Shown: positions 42,886 through 51,275 of the stretch, piece after piece
Numbering within the stretch: the first letter of the stretch is position 1
Layout: each line of letters begins with the position of its first letter
Source of the DNA: Polyangia bacterium
Lineage (GTDB): Bacteria > Myxococcota_A > Polyangia > Nannocystales > Nannocystaceae
Direction of reading: 5' to 3'
Length of the DNA: 64,000 nucleotides
Assembly: GCA_030424595.1 (NCBI GenBank)
Contig: JAUHWG010000010.1
Location: 124,001-188,000, forward strand
Made by a program: the position numbers and the translations under genes
Notes under the pieces: model-generated
The model's database searches: none
What the model was told of the DNA's origin: nothing
Seen by the model: only the letters and a program-made list of their open reading frames with translations

Positions 42886-43695
42886 CTACAGCTCCACCGA
42901 GAAGGCCGCCGGTCGCCGCGCAACCTCGCCGCGCTCCGCCTCTCCTCGCACCTTTGCGCCGCCGGCCGAGGTGTCATACCGGCCCGGCTCCACCTCTCCT
43001 CGCGCCGTCGCGCCGCCGGCCGAGGTGTCATCCCGGTCGAGCTTCACCTCCACATTCTCCAGCTCTTCGATCACCTCGACTTCGCGCCGGCTGTCGAAGA
43101 GCATGATATCGACCACGGTCTCGAGGTTGCCGGTGGGCGACAGCACGGTGTCGCTGATCTCGTCCTTCGCGAGCACGGCAGCGTCGAAGATCTTCGAGCC
43201 CGAGAATCGCTCGATGACCTTGTCCTCGGTCTCGGCGATAATTTCACCGACGAGGCCGAGGACAGGCGCCATCGCGCTACTGACCGCGGCCCCGATCGCC
43301 GCTGTGCCCGCGCTCGCCGCGACAAGCGCGACCTTGGCGACGACGAGGGCTGCCTTGAGCGCGTCCGAGCTGGCGATCTTCTCGAGGAGCTCGCCCGCGT
43401 TGCGAACCGACCTCCGATCGCGGACAAGAAGCACGTCGAAACGGACGAGATCGGGCACCTTGCCAACGCTCGAATAGATCGGAAAGCCATCAAAGCCGAA
43501 GTCAATTACGGCAGGGCGCCCCCCCCGAGGCCTGTGCAACACAGGGTATGTAAGCGGGGTGGTGTGAGCCGTGACTCGGCCTAGCGTGTCGCTCGTCACG
43601 ACCACCAAATACGCGCCGAAGCGCCTCCGGTGAGCGTACTTGAAGGTGAGGGTGTCAATGCTGATCAGCGCAGAGTCGTGGATCGTGTCGGCCAT
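42886..43695 (-). CDS. Hypothetical protein with hydrophobic middle and C-terminal 18-residue duplication
   Basis: A 269-residue protein of unknown family. Residues 1-80 are beta-rich (ISIDTLTFKYAHRR, AYLVVVTSDTLGR, VIDFGFDGFPIYSS); 100-150 is an Ala/Val-rich helical stretch (LKAALVVAKVALVAASAGTA, IGAAVSSAMAPVLGLVGEI) that may insert in the membrane; 150-215 is soluble with IMLFDSRREVEVIEELENVEVKL. The C terminus has two copies of an 18-residue unit with core DTSAGGA, encoded by a 54-base tandem repeat. It has no signal peptide. The whole could be a pore-forming or phage-tail-like (LysM/contractile injection) accessory protein, but this is speculation. The gene converges with the EF-hand lipoprotein gene across a hairpin. 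Confidence 0.55.
   Translation of the reverse strand: MADTIHDSALISIDTLTFKYAHRRRFGAYLVVVTSDTLGRVTAHTTPLTYPVLHRPRGGRPAVIDFGFDGFPIYSSVGKVPDLVRFDVLLVRDRRSVRNAGELLEKIASSDALKAALVVAKVALVAASAGTAAIGAAVSSAMAPVLGLVGEIIAETEDKVIERFSGSKIFDAAVLAKDEISDTVLSPTGNLETVVDIMLFDSRREVEVIEELENVEVKLDRDDTSAGGATARGEVEPGRYDTSAGGAKVRGEAERGEVARRPAAFSVEL
42939..43046 (-). repeat. 54-base tandem duplication inside coding sequence
   Basis: Two adjacent 54-base units with few differences, encoding two 18-residue units, each containing DTSAGGA followed by a basic/acidic RGE stretch. Confidence 0.8.
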
Positions 43696-43995
43696 CGATT
43701 ATTCCTTGGCCGTCACAGTGGGGGTACTACGATCCATTCGCGAGCGAAGCGAGTGCAGGGTCCTCATCTCCTCGCCGCAGCTTTTTCACGGGCGAATACC
43801 ACCGCACACGCAGTGGCGCCGACTCGCCGCCGAGCAGCGCATACATACGAGACGTCTTTTCAGCTGCCCGACCGTAAAGCACAGGCTGACCCTCGAGCTC
43901 GCGAGGCTCGACATCCACGCCGCTCCTGGAGGATGATCTCCTCGGCCGCCCTCACACCCATTCGCGGACTCAAGACGACCAAGAGAGCCGACCTC
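43696..43995 (+). other. 300-base gap before the methyltransferase
   Basis: This divergent gap separates the unknown minus-strand gene from the methyltransferase. The methyltransferase frame is open through it, but the sequence has no protein character and lower GC near 43700-43870. No promoter box is convincing. Confidence 0.4.
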
Positions 43996-44781
43996 ATGGA
44001 CGAACTTCAGCTCCTCATCGACCTCCACAAGGACGCGCAACGCCAAGGACCTGGGGGCGACGAGCAGACCCGCCTCGCGGTCACGCTCTCGGGGCTGCGG
44101 GGATCGACGAAGCTCAAGATCGCGGATATCGGCTGTGGCACCGGCGCCTCGACGCTCGTCTTGGCCGGCGAGCTCGACGCGGAGATCACAGCCGTCGACC
44201 TCTTCCCCGAATTTCTCGCCGAGCTGGAGGTCGCCGCGAACCGGGCCGGGGTCGCCGATCGCATCACGACCCTCTCGGCCTCCATGGAGGCGCTTCCCTT
44301 CCGATCGGAGGAGTTCGACGCGATCTGGTCCGAGGGCGCGATCTACAGCATGGGGTTCGCGGCGGGGGTCGAAGCGTGGCGCGCGTACATCAAGCCAGGC
44401 GGGGTCCTCGCGGTGTCCGAGCTGACGTGGCTGACCGATCAGCGCCCGACGGAGCTCCAGGGCCATTGGCAGCGCGAGTATCCCGAGGTCGACACCGCCG
44501 CTGCGAAGATGGCGGTGCTGGAGCGCCTCGGGTTCTCGCCGCTCGGATACTTCGCGCTGCCCGAGCGCTGCTGGCTGGACAACTACTATCGACCGATGCA
44601 GCAGCGCTTCGCCGGGCTTGTCGAGCGACACGGGAGCTCCGAGGCCGTGAGGGCGCTCGTCGCCGCCGAGATGGGCGAGCTCTCGCTCTATGAGCGGTAC
44701 AGGTCCTTCGTCAGCTACGGCTACTACATCGCCCGCAAGACGGACCGTGCCCCTGAGGAGCCGGAGAGCTCTCCCGAGTGA
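43996..44781 (+). CDS. Class I SAM-dependent methyltransferase
   Basis: A 261-residue enzyme starting at ATG 43996 (MDELQLLIDL), with GAGAG eight bases before. The SAM-binding motif I is IADIGCGTG (42-50), followed by ITAVDLFPEF (acidic end of beta 2), motif II-like DAIWSEGAIYSMGF and a post-motif block GGVLAVSELTWL. The family methylates small molecules; the open WSEGA motif and C-terminal helical cap (LDNYYRPMQQRFAGLVERHG) suggest a small-molecule rather than protein substrate. An alternative ATG at 43933 exists but has its Shine-Dalgarno-like GGAGG directly touching the codon. It may be co-transcribed with the coiled-coil gene 57 bases downstream. Confidence 0.86.
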   Translation: MDELQLLIDLHKDAQRQGPGGDEQTRLAVTLSGLRGSTKLKIADIGCGTGASTLVLAGELDAEITAVDLFPEFLAELEVAANRAGVADRITTLSASMEALPFRSEEFDAIWSEGAIYSMGFAAGVEAWRAYIKPGGVLAVSELTWLTDQRPTELQGHWQREYPEVDTAAAKMAVLERLGFSPLGYFALPERCWLDNYYRPMQQRFAGLVERHGSSEAVRALVAAEMGELSLYERYRSFVSYGYYIARKTDRAPEEPESSPE

Positions 44782-44838
44782 ACTCAGGATTGAACCCCGA
44801 CCGCGGGTCGAGTACCGTTCGCGTCCCGCGGAGATGAT

Positions 44839-45294
44839 ATGGGACACAGAATTAGTCGCGTGCAGAGCCTGTTTGACGGTGTTGTCTATCGACAGAAGAG
44901 CACAGCCGAGCTCCGCGTCGCGATGACGGCGAAGGTCGCGGAGCTGCGGCTGAGGATCGCGGATCGGGAGCTCCGCACCCAGAAGATCCGGACGGAGTAC
45001 GCCATCGATGCCGAGCAGCTCGCGGTCCTCTTGATGCGCTTCCAACAGGAGAGCTCAGGCTCGATCTCGTACGCGAAGCAGGGAGCCAACGTGGTCCCGG
45101 CCGGGGTCATCGCCAACCTGGTGCGGGAGCGCGAGATGATCGACAACGAGCAAGAGCAGATCGACAAGCTCGAGCTGGTCCAGCGCAACCTGCTCGACGA
45201 GGTCCAGTTCGCCGTCCACGGTACGGGAGAGATCAAGACGCGACCCGCGGTCCACGAGCTCGACGACGAGGAGCTCGAGTACCTCGGGTTCTAG
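44839..45294 (+). CDS. Small coiled-coil hypothetical protein
   Basis: A 151-residue protein, mostly one or two long helices with heptad character: residues 20-60 (AELRVAMTAKVAELRLRIADRELR) and 90-125 (REREMIDNEQEQIDKLELVQRNLL). There is no signal peptide, Cys or catalytic motif. The acidic C terminus ends ELDDEELEYLGF. It lies 57 bases after the methyltransferase on the same strand and could form an operon with it. Function is unknown; it may be a structural or adaptor protein. Confidence 0.55.
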   Translation: MGHRISRVQSLFDGVVYRQKSTAELRVAMTAKVAELRLRIADRELRTQKIRTEYAIDAEQLAVLLMRFQQESSGSISYAKQGANVVPAGVIANLVREREMIDNEQEQIDKLELVQRNLLDEVQFAVHGTGEIKTRPAVHELDDEELEYLGF

Positions 45295-45354
45295 CGTGAC
45301 GGGTCAGATTGTGGGCTGGACCGCGGCGGATCGACGCTGCTAGATCGATGGTCG

Positions 45355-46497
45355 ATGTGGTTGCCGTGGGAGCGGGCTCGACTGCGATCCTGGGCCGACG
45401 AGCTCGAGGCGGCCGGAGATGTGCTCGGCGATCGGATCAAGCGCTCGCTCGATCCCCCGCGGGGGGCGTCGCCCGGGCTCCTCGCCAAGCGTTCGTTGGA
45501 GGCCAACCAGGCCTCTCAAGGAGGCGTCGGCGCAGGGGCCGTGGCGCTCCTGGAGGGGCTCACTGACTTTGAGGCGCGGTGGCAGCACGGGGTGCTCGTG
45601 AGCCTGCGGCCTCGCCTCTACGCAGAGGATCGGGCCCCGGAGCAGGGGACGCAGGAGCGTCTGCTCTCGCTCCTCCGCGAGCCGACCGCGCGCTTTCTCC
45701 AGGAGCTGGCGCTGCCCGGGCCCTGGAGCGCCGGCGAGCGCATGATCCATCCGCTCATCGCGGCGCTCGCGGGAGCGGGGATCGAGCTCCGTGTGCTCCG
45801 TCTAGGCTCCGCCGATGAGCTTCGCGCCCAAGGCGAGCGCGGCGGTCGGGAGCGACCTCAGGGGGTCGAGGCGCTGCGGCTGCTCCTGACCCCGGGTGAT
45901 GGGACAGGCCTCGCGGGCGGAGCCCTGGATCCCCGCGCGGATGCGCTGCTCTGCCCGGCGCGGGGCCTTCACACCCTGTGTTGGCATCATCTCGCGATGC
46001 CGCTGTGGTCCGTCGGCCCAGCCGACAACCCCACGCGGCTCGCCAGGCTCACGGCGTGGCTCGAGCGACCTGAGCCGACCGCGACCGCCGTCGCCCTCGT
46101 CGGGCGGGGTCTCTGGGATCGTTCGTCCAGCGTCCGTCGCCGCGCGCTCGGGGGGCTTGGCGAGCTCGGCCTCGCCGCCGCGAGCCTGATCCCTGAGCTC
46201 CTCCGCGTCCGCCGGGGGACCAGCGGATGGTCGCGCGACCTGCATGCAACGATCGACGAGCTCTGCGAGGGTCCGGAGCTCATCGACGCCTTCGCTTCGC
46301 GTCTGCGGATCGACGAGCCGGCTCACCTGCGATGGCTGCGGCGCACTCGCTGCGCCGGGGCCAAGGCTGCGATCCCCGCCCTGAACCGAGCCCTGGCGAT
46401 CGTCCCTCTCCCCACCCCTAGCGGCCTCGGCAAGGTGCCCCCGGAGTGGCAGCGCCGCGAGTGGCGGGAGCTCGTCCTCCACCTGCGCGCGCTCTAG
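45355..46497 (+). CDS. HEAT-like/TIGR02996-like hypothetical protein
   Basis: A 380-residue cytoplasmic protein with no signal peptide. The N terminus (LRSWADELEAAGDVLGDRIKR) resembles the short 'repeat-companion' TIGR02996 unit common in myxobacteria (typical form YADWLEERGDPLGELI), although the match is partial. The middle and C-terminal parts are Leu/Ala-rich helical repeats of HEAT type (AVALVGRGLWDRSSSVRRRALGGLGELG, HLRWLRRTRCAGAKAAIPALNRAL), usual protein-binding scaffolds. Start choice is uncertain: ATG 45355 follows an in-between region of 60 bases. It is followed at 46591 by a half copy of the palindromic mobile element. Confidence 0.6.
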   Translation: MWLPWERARLRSWADELEAAGDVLGDRIKRSLDPPRGASPGLLAKRSLEANQASQGGVGAGAVALLEGLTDFEARWQHGVLVSLRPRLYAEDRAPEQGTQERLLSLLREPTARFLQELALPGPWSAGERMIHPLIAALAGAGIELRVLRLGSADELRAQGERGGRERPQGVEALRLLLTPGDGTGLAGGALDPRADALLCPARGLHTLCWHHLAMPLWSVGPADNPTRLARLTAWLERPEPTATAVALVGRGLWDRSSSVRRRALGGLGELGLAAASLIPELLRVRRGTSGWSRDLHATIDELCEGPELIDAFASRLRIDEPAHLRWLRRTRCAGAKAAIPALNRALAIVPLPTPSGLGKVPPEWQRREWRELVLHLRAL

Positions 46498-46590
46498 CAG
46501 ACCGACATGCGGGGGCGGGCCCGCACCACCTCGCGATGAGAGTCGCGCCTGGAGATCGACTACGTCGACAATCCTGCGTCCTATCGTCAA

Positions 46591-46640
46591 TGACAGCCCG
46601 TGGCGAGAGTCCCGTGTGCTCTCGCGCCGCAATCGTCGGC
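46591..46640 (+). mobile_element. Left half of the CTAG palindromic element
   Basis: About 50 bases (GACAGCCCGTGGCGAGAGTC onward) match the first 50 bases of the 166-bp element with about seven differences, then similarity stops and TPR-coding sequence begins. Confidence 0.7.
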
Positions 46641-46642
46641 CC

Positions 46643-46789
46643 GCCTACCTGGACACGCTGGCCTACGTGCACCTCAAGCGCGGCGAGCTGGACCAGGCCG
46701 AAGAGCAGCTCCGGCAGGCGCTCAAGTCGGAGCCGGACTCCGAGATGTACAAAAAACGGCTGGAGGAGATCCTGGCGGCCGGGCGGTGA
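46643..46789 (+). pseudogene. C-terminal fragment of a TPR protein gene
   Basis: A 48-codon open stretch with a clear tetratricopeptide helix pair: AYLDTLAYVHLKRGELDQA then EEQLRQALKSEPDSEMY, ending KKRLEEILAAGR and TGA at 46787-46789. It has no start codon and begins directly at the break point of a half mobile element; a full element starts with CTAG one base after the stop. It also uses more AAA/AAG lysine codons than its neighbours. I read it as a broken gene end moved or left behind between two elements. Confidence 0.7.
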
Positions 46790-46955
46790 CTAGCAGCCCG
46801 TGGCAAAAGTCCCGCGCGCTCTCGCTTGCCCTCATCGCCCCTCTCGGCCCCGCCGAAACTTGCAGTACAGCCCAGTACAGCGGCGTTTCGTCGAAGCCAA
46901 GAGGGCCAACGATCGCGGCGCGACAGCACACGGGACTTTTGCCACGGGCTGCTAG
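46790..46955 (-). mobile_element. 166-bp palindromic MITE-like element, copy B
   Basis: This is the reverse complement of the element at 6155-6320, with a single base difference over 166 bases, including the 25-base terminal inverted repeat beginning CTAGCAGCC. Such near identity 40 kb apart implies recent copying or gene conversion. Confidence 0.8.
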
Positions 46956-46970
46956 GCGCGATGAGAGGTC

Positions 46971-46976
46971 TATAGT
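46971..46976 (+). promoter_or_regulatory. -10-like TATAGT after the element
   Basis: TATAGTATAG lies about 73 bases before the next lipoprotein gene, close to the end of element copy B. No -35 partner at proper spacing was seen. Confidence 0.3.
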
Positions 46977-47048
46977 ATAGATTCAACCCCCAACGGGCTG
47001 CGAAGTAGCCCCGTGCGCGCGCTAGCTCGCGCGCCGTTGTGAGCAGCT

Positions 47049-48212
47049 ATGCAGCAATCATCCTACGTCCTCCTCCCGCTCCTCGCCCTGGGGCTCAACG
47101 CCTCCGGCTGCGGCGATGAGTTCCCCCCCGGCTCCTGTGAGGCGAGCGTCGCCCCGACCTGCGATATCCAAGAGGCTGAATGCGTAGAGCAGTACAGCGA
47201 CCACGTCGCCTGTATCCGCGGAGTCGAGGCGGAGCCGCCCATGATCGCGGTGCTCTCCGAGGCAGAGATGGCCATGCGGTTCGAGAGCGAGCCGTCGGTG
47301 ATCGACCCGTGTATGCGGCTTGCCCGGCTCGAAGCGCTCGACGATCCCCCGGAGAACGACGACCCTCAGGCGGTCTCGTCGTACTACGATTTTGACGAGA
47401 AGACCGTGTTTGCCGTGCTCCCCGCCGACTCTCGGTCGATCTTGCGAAACGTCGCGATGGCGCAGATCGACGCTGAGCGCAACATCATCGACGATATCAC
47501 GAGCGCCGGGACCTTCGACGGACAGCTCGGCCGACGCAGCCGGCTCGTCGGCGAGGCGATCTTCTTCGGTGATGCTGCGTGGTGGAAGATCGAGCCGATG
47601 GAGAGAGACGACCTCCGCGACTACATCGAGGGCAATGTCTACTACGGGGACGAGCTGGCAACGGTGCTCCGGATCGGGCGATACTCGAATTTCGGCCTGG
47701 ATGTGCTCATCGCTGCCTTTGACTTCTACGGCGCGCAGTACGTGCGTGAGCGGTGGCTGACGGATGAGCTGGTCCCGGCGACGGACGACCTTCGCAGCTC
47801 GGAGATCATCGGCGGGGAAGCGCAGGCGGAGGCCGGAGGCGAGTGGGTGGCTGAGCCGAGCGTGGAGGGCTACGCCGTGCGGTGGGCGGACTCCCTGGGC
47901 GCATTCTCGGCGCACGTTCACTTCACGCGGATGAAGCCGCCGAAGCCCGAGGAGAACGTCGTGATGGACGGGGAGCGTCTGTCCACGCTCGTCGGGCTCT
48001 TCGGCGGGGATCGGGCGACCTGCCTCTACAACTCAGAGCAAGAGAGCGCAGCGCTCGTCTGGGAGATCATGCTCGACGATCCGTCCGCTCTGCCCTACAC
48101 CCTCACGGCTGAGGGGATCTTCAGCGCGAAGCATGTGGTCCTCGCCGACAGGATCGTGATCGCCGCGGCAGAGGACGTAACCCTTCTCGACGCTCTCTTA
48201 GCGGGGCTCTAG
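47049..48212 (+). CDS. Lipoprotein of unknown function
   Basis: A 387-residue protein with lipobox NASGC (Cys21, followed by GDE). Near the N terminus several Cys (CEASVAPTCDIQEAECVEQ then VACIRG) may form disulfides. Unlike many neighbours it lacks the long Ser/Thr linker. The middle and C-terminal parts are mixed alpha/beta with many aromatic and acidic residues and no family I recognise. The segment YAVRWADSLGAFSAHVHFTRM and the C-terminal EGIFSAKHVVLADRIVIAAAEDVTLL suggest a beta-sandwich end. It is exported and lipid-anchored. ATG 47049 is preceded by a GC-rich hairpin-like stretch (GCGCGCGCTAGCTCGCGCGC). It follows the mobile-element cluster. Confidence 0.7.
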   Translation: MQQSSYVLLPLLALGLNASGCGDEFPPGSCEASVAPTCDIQEAECVEQYSDHVACIRGVEAEPPMIAVLSEAEMAMRFESEPSVIDPCMRLARLEALDDPPENDDPQAVSSYYDFDEKTVFAVLPADSRSILRNVAMAQIDAERNIIDDITSAGTFDGQLGRRSRLVGEAIFFGDAAWWKIEPMERDDLRDYIEGNVYYGDELATVLRIGRYSNFGLDVLIAAFDFYGAQYVRERWLTDELVPATDDLRSSEIIGGEAQAEAGGEWVAEPSVEGYAVRWADSLGAFSAHVHFTRMKPPKPEENVVMDGERLSTLVGLFGGDRATCLYNSEQESAALVWEIMLDDPSALPYTLTAEGIFSAKHVVLADRIVIAAAEDVTLLDALLAGL

Positions 48213-48382
48213 CTTCGCCGACGAGCTCGACGTCGATGGCTAGATCTCCCTCGATCTTGCGGACCGTGATCCGCTCGCGCGTCGTCGTCGAGCCCTGATC
48301 CCCGCTACCGAGCCCCGTGGTGCCCCTCACCGACGTCGGGGAGGCCACGTGCTTGCGTAGCGTGTTGTCTGCTTTTCCCGTG

Positions 48383-48388
48383 TATAAA
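48383..48388 (+). promoter_or_regulatory. -10-like TATAAA, short leader
   Basis: TATAAA, eight bases, GTG at 48397. The hexamer matches the Pribnow box closely; the leader is at most a few bases. Confidence 0.5.
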
Positions 48389-48396
48389 GGTCTGCC

Positions 48397-49365
48397 GTGA
48401 ATCGACTCAGCTCCTCCCTGGTATGCATCGTTGGCGCGATGGGGCTTGTCCTCTCGTGCTCTCCGCGCCCTCTCGACTCGAGCGCAGAGGGGAGCGAGAG
48501 CGCAAACTCCTCGACCGCGTCCACCTCAGCCGGGACGACATCGCTCAGCACGACCGGCACCACCTCCACCACCTCCACCACCTCCACCGCCTCCACCACC
48601 TCCACTGCCAGCACAGGGAGCAGCACGGGCTCGTCGAGCTCCGGTGAGGAGTGCGACTTCCTTCGTTGCCCGGAGACCGGCGACGACGAAGGGATGAAGT
48701 GCAGCGTGCAGGCCCAGGACTGCCCTGAGGGCGACAAATGCGTTTGGTGGGCGCCGGAGTTCGGCGGGGCACGGCGGGAAGCGGCCCGGTGCGTCCCTGT
48801 CTCCGGCAGCGTGAAGCCCTTCGAGTCCTGCACCCTGAACGAGGACTACTCCGACGATTGCGGGCCTGAGTCCTACTGCCTCGAGGTCTACGGGACGAGC
48901 AAGAGCGGGTTTTGTGCCCCGTTCCTCAACGGCGTGATGTCCGACTGCGAGGCGTTCCCCGGGAGCTACGGGGCGATCGAGAACGGCTCTTCCTTCCCGG
49001 AAGCATGTCTCTTCTACGAGTGCCAGCCCTTACTGCCGGAGAGCTGCCCTGATGGCATGCGCTGCACCTTCTATCCGGCGTGGCTCTACGGGTCGATGCA
49101 CTGCTGGATCGTGCCTCCCGAGGCCGACCTGCCGGTGGGAGCGTCCTGTGACTTCGGCGCGTGCGGTGAGGGGAAGCTCTGCGCGCCCGCCGAGTGGCTC
49201 CCCGAGTGCGGGAGCGAGCGATGCTGCGCCGAGTGGTGTGATCTAGACGCTCCTGGGTGTGCGACAGAGGGCACCGTGTGCGAGTCCTTCCCCGTGTGGA
49301 ACTTCCACGACGATCCCGGCTTCGAGAACCTCGGCGCGTGTCTGATTCCCGACGCGCTGCCCTGA
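48397..49365 (+). CDS. Cysteine-rich lipoprotein with Ser/Thr linker
   Basis: A 322-residue protein with lipobox LVLSC (Cys21, followed by SPRP) and a Ser/Thr/Gly linker to about residue 90. The mature domain has about two dozen Cys in regularly spaced pairs (CPEGDKCVWW, CTLNEDYSDDCGPESYC, CPDGMRCTF, CDFGACGEGKLC, CGSERCCAEWCDL). The pattern resembles other myxobacterial disulfide-rich surface proteins and is shared with the truncated gene at 55108-55515. The function is unknown. The GTG start is chosen because it gives the signal peptide and lies 8 bases after TATAAA. Confidence 0.75.
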   Translation: MNRLSSSLVCIVGAMGLVLSCSPRPLDSSAEGSESANSSTASTSAGTTSLSTTGTTSTTSTTSTASTTSTASTGSSTGSSSSGEECDFLRCPETGDDEGMKCSVQAQDCPEGDKCVWWAPEFGGARREAARCVPVSGSVKPFESCTLNEDYSDDCGPESYCLEVYGTSKSGFCAPFLNGVMSDCEAFPGSYGAIENGSSFPEACLFYECQPLLPESCPDGMRCTFYPAWLYGSMHCWIVPPEADLPVGASCDFGACGEGKLCAPAEWLPECGSERCCAEWCDLDAPGCATEGTVCESFPVWNFHDDPGFENLGACLIPDALP

Positions 49366-49487
49366 GCCGGGGGAGCGAGAGTATGCGACGATGGGCCGGT
49401 GGATCCCGTGGGTGTCACTCGTGGTCAGCTCGATCCGGTGGAGCGCCGTAGACGGTCCGAGGGTCGGCCTCTGGGCGAGTCGTGGGT

Positions 49488-49586
49488 GAGCGCTCGTCCG
49501 ACGCCGCGCCCTTGCACCTCGGGGTCGACCGCGAAGTTGTCGATGTAGAGCACCTCGTCGTCGCCCACCGGCACCCGCCGGCTCAA
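49488..49586 (-). pseudogene. GNAT acetyltransferase relic
   Basis: Minus-strand codons spell DDEVLYIDNFAVDPEVQGRG then VGRAL. This matches beta-4 and motif A (V-D-P-x-x-Q/R-G-x-G-x-G/A) of GCN5-related N-acetyltransferases. Both flanks are non-homologous in this frame; a possible frameshifted continuation (HRIELTTSD) lies in the next frame. It is a decayed gene fragment between two lipoprotein genes. Confidence 0.6.
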
Positions 49587-49771
49587 CAGGCCCGCGAGAT
49601 GCGTTCGTAGGCCAGTTGACCGCCCTTGCCGGGCCTCGCGACGTGGCGTCGGCGGTTGGGCGCTGGGCGTCCGGAAGCGCCGCAGCTGAATGGTCGACCC
49701 ACGACCCCACACGACCACGAAGTAGGCGGAGGACCGGCATCTCGGCGCGGGATCTTGCTGCCACGCTCTGC

Positions 49772-49777
49772 TATGGT
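49772..49777 (+). promoter_or_regulatory. TANNNT hexamer (TATGGT), probable leaderless -10
   Basis: TATGGT, six bases (CGCGCG), ATG at 49784. It decides this start over a frame opening at 49616. Confidence 0.5.
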
Positions 49778-49783
49778 CGCGCG

Positions 49784-50860
49784 ATGCTGCTCCCACCTCG
49801 CTCCGCGATCTTGCTCAGCTTGACCATGCTGGCGTGCGCGAAGCAGAGTCCACCGGAGCTCCCTGCGACCAGCCCTGACGCGGAGCCCGAGCCGCGCGAG
49901 GAGACGACGGAGCCAGGAGCGAGCGGCGGCGTGCCTGGGGGAATCGTTGGCGGCGTCGTGGCCAGCGGCCCTCGGCCGCCCCCACCCCTCCGCGAGCCGA
50001 GCTCCGGCTGGAGGGCGTTCGACGCCGAGGCGCTCGGGTTTCGGGCTCCGTTTCCGCATCCGCCCGTGGTCGAGGGCGCCATGGCTTGGTCCGCGGACGA
50101 CGTGGCCCACGTGAGCGTGGAGGTGATGGAGCTGCCCGTCGACCAGAGGTTTCACGAGCCCGACGCGTGGCTGCGAAGCTGGGCCGAGACCGACGTCCGT
50201 ATGTATGGACCCGCGCAGGCGAGGCTGCTCGACGTCGCCGGTCGACCCGGGCTGGACCTCGTCGCGCGCGAGCCGTACCTGCGGACGATGAGGGTCGTCC
50301 ACGCCGAGGACCGCGTCTTCTTCATCAGGGCGATCGTCCCTGGGGGCGCCGACGCGGACGACCGGACCAAGCGCTTCCTCGACGGCTTCGTCGTCGTCGC
50401 CGACATCGTCGACCGTCCGCCGAGCGTCGACGACGCGCCGTGGACGCAATCCGAGTCGAAGCTCGGCGGCTATCGAGTCGAGCTCCCCGGTGCGGTCAAG
50501 GACGCAGAGGAGGATGCGCGGACCGGACAACGCGTCACGAACTTCGCGGGCATGTTCAGCGTGAGCTACGAGCCGCGACCGCCGGGCTTCGCCGCCAAGG
50601 CGCTCGCTCACGCCGCCGCGCAGCCGGGGGACGCCGACATCATCGACGAGCGCGAGGTCGAGGCCGCCGGGCTCCTCGGCGTCGAGGCCCGCTACGCGGT
50701 GTCGGGCCCGGACACCGGCGCTAAGGTGGGGGTGCAGCGCGTCCTCGTCGGAGACGAGCGCCTCTACCGGTTGCTCGTCGTCTACGACGGCGGTGACCGC
50801 CTCGCTCCGGTCATCGCCCGCTTCATGTCGAGCTTCTCGCCGACGAAGGGCGAGGGCTGA
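49784..50860 (+). CDS. Lipoprotein of unknown function
   Basis: A 358-residue protein with lipobox LTMLAC (Cys18, followed by AKQS), then a Pro/Glu/Gly/Ala linker with GGVPGGIVGGVVASG to about residue 65, a TonB-like Gly/Val stretch. The rest is alpha/beta with two similar halves: WSADDVAHVSVEVMELP ... FFIRAIVPGG ... RFLDGFVV in the first and NFAGMFSVSYEPRP ... RLYRLLVVYDGG ... ARFMSSFS in the second. That suggests duplication of one domain that ends in a repeated Phe-containing helix. The function is unknown. The start is fixed by TATGGT six bases upstream and by the signal peptide. Confidence 0.68.
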   Translation: MLLPPRSAILLSLTMLACAKQSPPELPATSPDAEPEPREETTEPGASGGVPGGIVGGVVASGPRPPPPLREPSSGWRAFDAEALGFRAPFPHPPVVEGAMAWSADDVAHVSVEVMELPVDQRFHEPDAWLRSWAETDVRMYGPAQARLLDVAGRPGLDLVAREPYLRTMRVVHAEDRVFFIRAIVPGGADADDRTKRFLDGFVVVADIVDRPPSVDDAPWTQSESKLGGYRVELPGAVKDAEEDARTGQRVTNFAGMFSVSYEPRPPGFAAKALAHAAAQPGDADIIDEREVEAAGLLGVEARYAVSGPDTGAKVGVQRVLVGDERLYRLLVVYDGGDRLAPVIARFMSSFSPTKGEG

Positions 50861-50977
50861 CGTCTGGCGGACTGACCCGGCGCTCGCCGAAATTCCCGGC
50901 CTCAACGTCACTAACCGCTATCCGCTCCTGGAGCCGAGGACGACCGCCCGATCTCGGCGAAGGCGGCAGCTAAAGCC

Positions 50978-51100
50978 CTACTCGCACGGCAGGTGGACGT
51001 CGATGAGCTCGCCGCTGCGCACCATGCCCAGCTCGTCACGGAACTCGAACGTCGAGCGCTCAACTCCGCAATTCCCGCGAGGCGGAGGACCCCGACGTGA
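50978..51100 (-). pseudogene. 3' relic of a paralogue of the EF-hand lipoprotein
   Basis: Minus-strand translation gives RGNCGVERSTFEFRDELG then MVRSGELIDVHLPCE and a stop. It aligns without gaps to the end of the lipoprotein at 41958-42770 (RGNC-x-IERASFEYRDRYG, VVRSGEVVDIHVICEE). Upstream on the minus strand the frame quickly loses homology. The rest of the 50861-51275 gap holds nothing else I recognise. Confidence 0.65.
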
Positions 51101-51275
51101 TCGCGGTCGCCCCCGAGGTCCCGTAGCCCTGGGCTGGGCCTGTCGGCGTTCGCTGGGGCTGGGCTCGACCTCCGGCGCGGGTCGAGGTGGACTGCATGGG
51201 CGTCGCGTCGAGCGACCACATCAGCGCTCGAGCGAAGGCCCAGCCTCAGGCCGTGGTTCGCGTCCCAACTCTCGC

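Noticed and set aside
46981..47040. Possible tRNA or structured RNA before the 47049 gene (GC-rich hairpins)
   Set aside because: Two small stems exist but no cloverleaf, T-loop or acceptor pairing could be drawn.
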